DNA of 64,000 nt from Anthonomus grandis grandis (Eukaryota; Arthropoda; Insecta; Coleoptera; Curculionidae), in the NCBI RefSeq assembly GCF_022605725.1, contig NC_065564.1:11200698-11264697 (forward strand), in the 5' to 3' direction. The position numbers and the translations under genes are program-made. Positions within the stretch are counted from its first letter, which is position 1. Each line of letters opens with the position of its first letter. The notes below the pieces were generated by a model, which was not told the DNA's origin, did no database searches, and saw only the letters and a list, made by a program, of their open reading frames with translations. Positions 58,803 to 64,000 of the stretch are shown here, one piece after another.

Positions 58803-59060
58803 TCAAAAGGGTGATTCTTGTGAAAATTTTCCTAGTATTTGGTGAGATGTGAAAAGATTTAAATTTTTGCCTAGATCAAAACCAGTCTTATTCGGTACCC
58901 ACAAATGATAACAAGTTGTAGTTCGAGCCCATGATATTTCTAGCTTTTTTAGAATTAGTCTTTCCACGAGTTTCCCTATAATAGGAGGGCTCATGAGCCT
59001 GTAACGTTTCGGGCACGTTGCTTCCGGATTAGGATATTTGCGGATTTCCATTAGAATGAA
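58803..59060 (-). pseudogene. LINE reverse transcriptase fragment
   Basis: The minus-strand frame reads YRLMSPPIIGKLVERLILKK, which resembles the YRPISLL-I-GK--ERLI--R block at the front of jockey/CR1-type LINE reverse transcriptases. KTGFDLGKNLNLF and TSHQILGKF follow. No catalytic box is present. It is a short isolated fragment just beside a candidate exon. Confidence 0.5.
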
Positions 59061-59067
59061 AAATTAC

Positions 59068-59145
59068 TGTGTAAAAATCTCTAGCAAGTTCATTCAGTTG
59101 TTTGTCAGGCCAATTCTTCAGCCCCCAATTACGAATTTGATTGCG
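59068..59145 (-). other. Possible decayed duplicate of the ferlin WRDQ-region exon
   Basis: The stretch is bounded by TTTTATTTAACAG and GTAATTTTTC, and one frame is open over all 78 bases: RNQIRNWGLKNWPDKQLNEL then ARDFYT. It resembles the exon at 58453-58593 (KNWGLKAPEYKDL...EFFATDFT). However, its phase 0 end cannot join the GA start of that exon, and it lacks the WRDQ block. It could be a remnant of an exon duplication or a chance frame. Confidence 0.35.
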
Positions 59146-60129
59146 CTGTTAAATAAAAAAAAAATAAAAATAATAATTAATAATTATGATTAATAACAAC
59201 ACTTTACTACAATACTTTATCCAATGCTTTAATTTTACTTTAATACTTTATCTTATTTACCTGGATTAAATGAAATTTGAATGGACGGATGGGTAATAAC
59301 AGGAAAGAAAAAGGGAGAGTAAAGGTATGGGAAGTCAGGGTTAGAAAATGGGTACAAGGGAACCAATGGAAGGAGGGAGACTTACTATAGACTATAGAGA
59401 CAGCTCAGGGGATCTTCTCAAAGGGATTAGCATTAACGCCCCGACTAGCACTAACCACTTTGGTAGAGTGGCGTGGATTCCACAAGAGTTCAATAAAATA
59501 TAAGCGCCACCTGTTTTTCCAGATTGATAAGAAAATCCCGATGACCAAGAAAACAGGAAATTACTAAAAGCACTATATCTATAAACCTGAAAGAAAATCT
59601 CACAAGGAAGAACAGACAGGGAGATTTATAAATACAATTAATTATCTTGACCCTTTACATTGGCTATTAAATTACAGCTTTAGTGTGAAAGCACCTTAAA
59701 ACTCATGGACTCGCACCAAAAGTCCCTTGTCTAACTTAGAAAGTTAGGTTATCTTTCAAAAATCATAATAAACATAAAAGAAAAGATTTAGTTAGGTTAG
59801 TATTTAGTATAATATACTACAGTAAATCTAATAAATGTTGATAGGACTTTGATCTAGAGTGTATAAAAGCAATTTATAAACGACAAATCAAACAACCGGC
59901 GGTTTATGGTTAAATAAATATGGTACAACTTATACTATACCTCGCATATACGTATATACTCAGTTCCCAACAAAGATTATAGCAACAAGGTGCCTCAAAA
60001 ATTAAAGTAAATTAGTAAATATATATGCGATAAATTACTCAAATAGTACTAACTATGGCAAAAGTAATGTGTGTGGCCTTTGTTTTACACTTCTAAATGG
60101 TTATATTATTCTGTGATAACTGTGGTCCT
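59146..60129. other. Non-coding sequence, nothing recognised
   Basis: AT-rich. No open frame with recognisable content and no structured repeat identified. Confidence 0.4.
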
Positions 60130-60480
60130 TGTTCTCGCCTTGTTGATGATTAGACGGCCATGGAGCTCATCTGGTGTGTCTCAGAAAGGACAGAGTCTTC
60201 TGAGGTAGTTGGACAAAGTGATTCAGCCGGTACTACACTATGTGATGGATTTCAGGATATCTAGAAGAAGCTCAAGGATGGGGCTCAGACCTTAAAATTC
60301 CATTAAATCTTTCACAATATCAGTGATGAGTTGAACAAATAGATGAGGAAGTCCAAGTGGTAGTCATAAGAGGACAAATAGGAAAAGAAGAAGAAAGAGA
60401 ACAAAAGGAAGAAAAAAGAAAGAAGAGAAAAAGGCCTAAAAACAAAACTACATGTGAGAAACTGAACTGAGGAATTTCTG
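60130..60480 (+). other. Coding-like, unrecognised stretch
   Basis: One frame reads ELIWCVSERTESSEVVGQSD, then SAGTTLCDGFQDI, with several stops, and ends in a purine-rich Lys/Glu/Arg-rich segment (60335-60450). This looks like the remains of an open reading frame, possibly a retroelement ORF1. I do not recognise a family. Confidence 0.25.
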
Positions 60481-63400
60481 AGGTGAGCAAAATTATTTTC
60501 TTTTTATTAAAATTTCGCTTTAAAAAGTTGGATGTCTTTATAAACTTTAAATTAAAATAAAAATAAATGCGAATATTTAATGGGTTATAAGAAAAATTAT
60601 AGGAATAAGTTGACCATGTGCCATGTGCAACTTACCTAGGTTGGAATGTGTCCTTTCTTTGGAATTTTTATGACAAAATAACACAGGAAACCTTAAAAAC
60701 TCTCTAGTCTATTTCTTTAAAACTGCCCTCGGCAAAACTTTAATTTAACTCACAAAAAAAATCAGATCTAGAGGTATTTCCTTTGTAAATCCGCTCAAAG
60801 CAAAACCAGCTGAAGTCTTTAACTCTCAGCTGAAAAATGACCCATTAACCCAAACCTGTCGAAATGGATCCCCTCCAAATTTTACCATGTTTAAGTCATC
60901 TGTTAATCTTGGAATCTTACTGAAAATATAGACAATTCCTGCATGAAATAAGTAGTACTGTAAGTATGTACCAGCCACAATAAAACTTAAAGAGGTCTTG
61001 AGAAGAAAATCAATATTTGAGTTTGACAGTTACTTTGTTTACTATTTTATTGAAATGAAGATTCACTACACTTTTCCGACAATAAATTATGTGAAAAGAA
61101 AGAGCAGCAAATTCTGCTCAACTGACTATTGCAGACATCACACATAATAAAGTCTCATTCTAATTTTCAGATCGACATTGGCCAAGGCAACCGAAAGAAA
61201 TTAGACACCTGTACAACCTCACAATGGAAGATCAAGGTACCAACAATATCAACCTAGTCAGGATTATGCTTTAATATGAACTTGATTTCTAATAAGTAGT
61301 TACTGCTATAAAACAAAATATATATCTGTCCATTAATGTCTACATTCTGTTCTGATATATTTATACATATATTTGCCATTTAAATACATTTGCACTAAAT
61401 TGGTTATTTCCTAAACTGATCAAAATTTTATAATTATCAAAACCTATACAATTATGGTTGATTTTTCTATGGAGATTACCCTTTCTTATAAGTGGGTTAC
61501 CGCTAGTTACAGCGTTAGTTACAGCGCTTTTCTGTTGTTCTTATCACCCTAATAATATTCGGCACATATTTTTTTCTCCGTTTGATGAGGTGTTGAGCAA
61601 GCTTAAACTCTAGAACTCCATGAGGTAGTCCTACCAGTAGTTTTCGATCTCCTCCAGTTTCATTGACCACCTGATTGATCCTCCGGTTAGTCCTGTACAG
61701 TTAGTTTTTAAGGAATGGGATGGATGTTTGTCCTAACGGAGTTCCTCCTGAGACAATTGCGGTCTGTGATTTCATCAGGAGGAGATGGCTTTTTGGAAGT
61801 AATAAGAGTGGCCTCTTCTAAGCTTGGAGAGGATCAGAAATATCACTAGTTGGTTTTTCCACAGCTCAGCCCAGGAAAGGAGCATTGATATTGATAGGAG
61901 CTAGTGGGGGCTTTTCCAAGAAGTCTATATACTACCTATATACGCTATCAGCGTATTATTTGAATTTGTATGGCTGATGTTGATTACCATTTGCTGCTTT
62001 AAGGTAAACTGGAAGTTGATTAGAAAAGGAAAAAGGGAAACGAAGAGGACGATTAACAAAAAAAAAGTTCAACACAAACGACGAAATTTAGAAAAATTAT
62101 TAGTATTGCTATAACTTTGTTACTTTTACGTTAAACTTTAAAGTATGAGTAAACTTTTTTATAATGAAAATGATTATCTTTAGATTTATGTAAAAATATA
62201 GAGTATTCTATTTAACAAAGGTACATTATTCATATTTTATTAAAAACGCGATGTTCAATTTTGTTTGTTTGGTTTAATCAACAAAAAGAATGCTACTGGT
62301 GTGCTAATTTAACCGACAATAATTAACAAAGATACCATTAGTGCCTACTTAATCAGAGGCACCCGGTATTTAACAAAAAAAAAGCTTACGAGTAATAATT
62401 TTTTTTTGGAAGCAAAAAAATTTTTTAATCTATTTGTATAGATAGATCGTTCGTATGACATCAGATCTACATCTGCAAGTCGTGTCGTCTTATTCGTATA
62501 GTATAAAATTTAAATAACATAATGGTTAACTTTAATGGTTTCATGAAGTCTCATATATGTATATGACTCGTAGCACAAAATAAATAATAAATATTCCTAC
62601 GTCTCTGTTTGTCGTAGAGGACCGCCTCCTAAAAAACCTGACGATGACGTAAAATACCTATGCCTCGAACAGATCTGGGTTGGGGAGCTAACCAGTTTAA
62701 AAATTTACTGGGCGCGAAAGGGCTATGATTTTCTTATTGTAGCAACCGAGCCACTCAGATAACCTGTTGATTGCGTCCCGCACCTCTACTGTGCTATGTT
62801 GTCATATTGATTTTATTTTAATAGATATGCGGAAATAGTTGTGGTATGCAGCATTAGTTTAATCCAAATCACTTGCGATCCGATATTATAATAGTTTTAT
62901 TCAAACTCAATAAGATTGAACCTACAAAAAGGTCAATTTTTTTTAGTTTTTAGAGAATTCATAAGCATATACAAGAATAAATTAATTAATAGCATATACA
63001 AGATTTAAAAAATATTATGTTTTTGGGAATCAATTCGACAACTTTGCTTTAAAACTTTTAATAGATATGGCACACCCCATAAGTTCCTTTTCGAAACACA
63101 GATACAGTTGTGGAAGAATACATTGGTGTAGTAGAATTTTTTAACGAACTGAAAATTTGGTTTCTTATTTTAAATATTTAGTTTACTTTATTATTTTTGT
63201 ATTAGCTTAGTTTGATATATACTATCTAATTGAGAAGACAATTCACATTGATATATTTAAATTAGGGTAATAACCTATACTATGACTTACGTGTTGGGCA
63301 TCTCAATTAATGCACTATAATTGTCCTGTGTATGTTAAAAGCAATCGTACTTTTCTGTTATTATATTGGCTCCCTTATCTTTCCACAAATTAACATTTTA

Positions 63401-64000
63401 AAATCTTATTAGTTCAAATCGAATGAAATCGAAAACTTTGTAAAATTTAACGCTATTTCAACATTTGTTGAGTGAAGGAACCAACCTAACTCTATAAGAC
63501 TATATTGATTTTATGGGTGCAAACAGTTAACTATAATCGATAAAGTAAGTTTTTTTAATATTTTGAACCCACCTGTATACAATCACATTAAGAATGATAT
63601 AGCAGCGAAGGTCCGCCAACAGTGGCCACCCCGTTTGCTAATATTAAAAAATTTAAGATATAAGTACTGCAGGTTTTTTGATTTGTAAATAATGTAAAAT
63701 CATGAGGATTTTATATCATAGGATAATTTGAGAAACATCTAAAGGGGCTATCAGAAAAAAAGAAAAAGGAAACACTAAGATACAGTGGTCAAAAACAATA
63801 AGAAATAGCGGATAGTATATATTTTAATATGTTCTTTATGTAACAAAAACGCTTAACGTTTGGTCACAAAAGATAAGAGTAAAAATTATTATAAATTAAA
63901 ACATGTTTAGTCGATTGAAAACTGAAGACGTCGCTTAATTCTTGCTGTTCCGTCCGCTAATATTGGACGTCATGGTAATACCATAATGCCGTGTTCTCTA
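60481..64000. other. Mostly unrecognised intergenic or intron sequence
   Basis: AT-rich with short less AT-rich islands at about 61600-61960 and 62590-62800. The first has a minus-strand frame with KLLVGLPHGVLEFKLAQHLI and a Lys/Arg-rich follow-up; the second contains ACCAGTTTAAAAATTTACTG. Neither is assigned. Since the ferlin gene continues upstream (to the right), this is probably intron of that gene, but no further exon was found. Confidence 0.3.

Noticed and set aside
58803..59051. Additional ferlin exon
   Set aside because: The text resembles the front part of a LINE reverse transcriptase and has no splice borders.

Overview
The window looks like insect nuclear DNA. It is strongly AT-rich and gene-poor, it has spliceosomal introns, and its transposon families are ones common in insects (mariner/Tc1, P/THAP, hAT, pogo, a Ty3/gypsy LTR element, non-LTR retrotransposons with TAA tails). 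A beetle is possible but I cannot show it. Nothing prokaryotic is present.

One host gene is supported: a ferlin (dysferlin/myoferlin/otoferlin family, C2-domain membrane-fusion protein) on the minus strand. Four exons are recognisable, in transcription order: 58453-58593, 54048-54196, 32560-32747 and 6692-6930. Each has AG/GT splice borders, the splice phases agree at all three junctions, and together they encode about 239 contiguous residues covering the region before the last C2 domain and that domain itself. The introns between them are about 4.3, 21.3 and 25.6 kb. Nearly everything else in the window is transposon material lying in these introns or in the flanking parts of the gene.

Layout. 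0-6.5 kb: nested mariner, Tc1 and P-element-like debris, including a P-like remnant flanked by inverted copies of one mariner fragment. 7.4-14.2 kb: a non-LTR reverse transcriptase remnant, then two restriction-like-endonuclease LINEs (R4/Dong-like) separated by long TAA arrays. 14.9-20.8 kb: an almost intact Ty3/gypsy element with 497/490-bp LTRs, a 4-bp target duplication and a gag-pol frame broken by only two TGA codons. 21.1-23.5 kb: more R4-like copies (minus strand) and a decayed relative of the gypsy element. 24.1-31.5 kb: a 7.4-kb DNA transposon (Academ-like, tentative) with about 500-bp inverted termini, itself carrying a 1.39-kb foldback mariner derivative. 34.4-39.6 kb: a pogo/Tigger element and a near-identical 1.2-kb tandem duplication of its right side. 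39.7-48.9 kb: a hAT with an 8-bp target duplication, two P/THAP-like elements, a tRNA-like SINE head and a small foldback element, all apparently inside a larger hAT-type inverted repeat. 49.3-52.0 kb: two divergent Tc1/mariner-like copies. 53.0-53.8 kb: a jockey-like LINE fragment. 54.5-58.1 kb: a mariner element split by an insertion that carries a (CCCAA)n telomere-like array between two G/C hairpins. 59.1-64 kb: mostly unrecognised sequence.

The elements do not work together as a pathway. The organising theme is repeated nesting of transposons inside the introns of one conserved gene. I saw no convincing undescribed functional system. The most unusual structures are the TAA-seamed LINE chain, the foldback mariner, the P-like cluster with its miniature derivative, the telomere-like array with paired hairpins, and a possible decayed duplicate ferlin exon.
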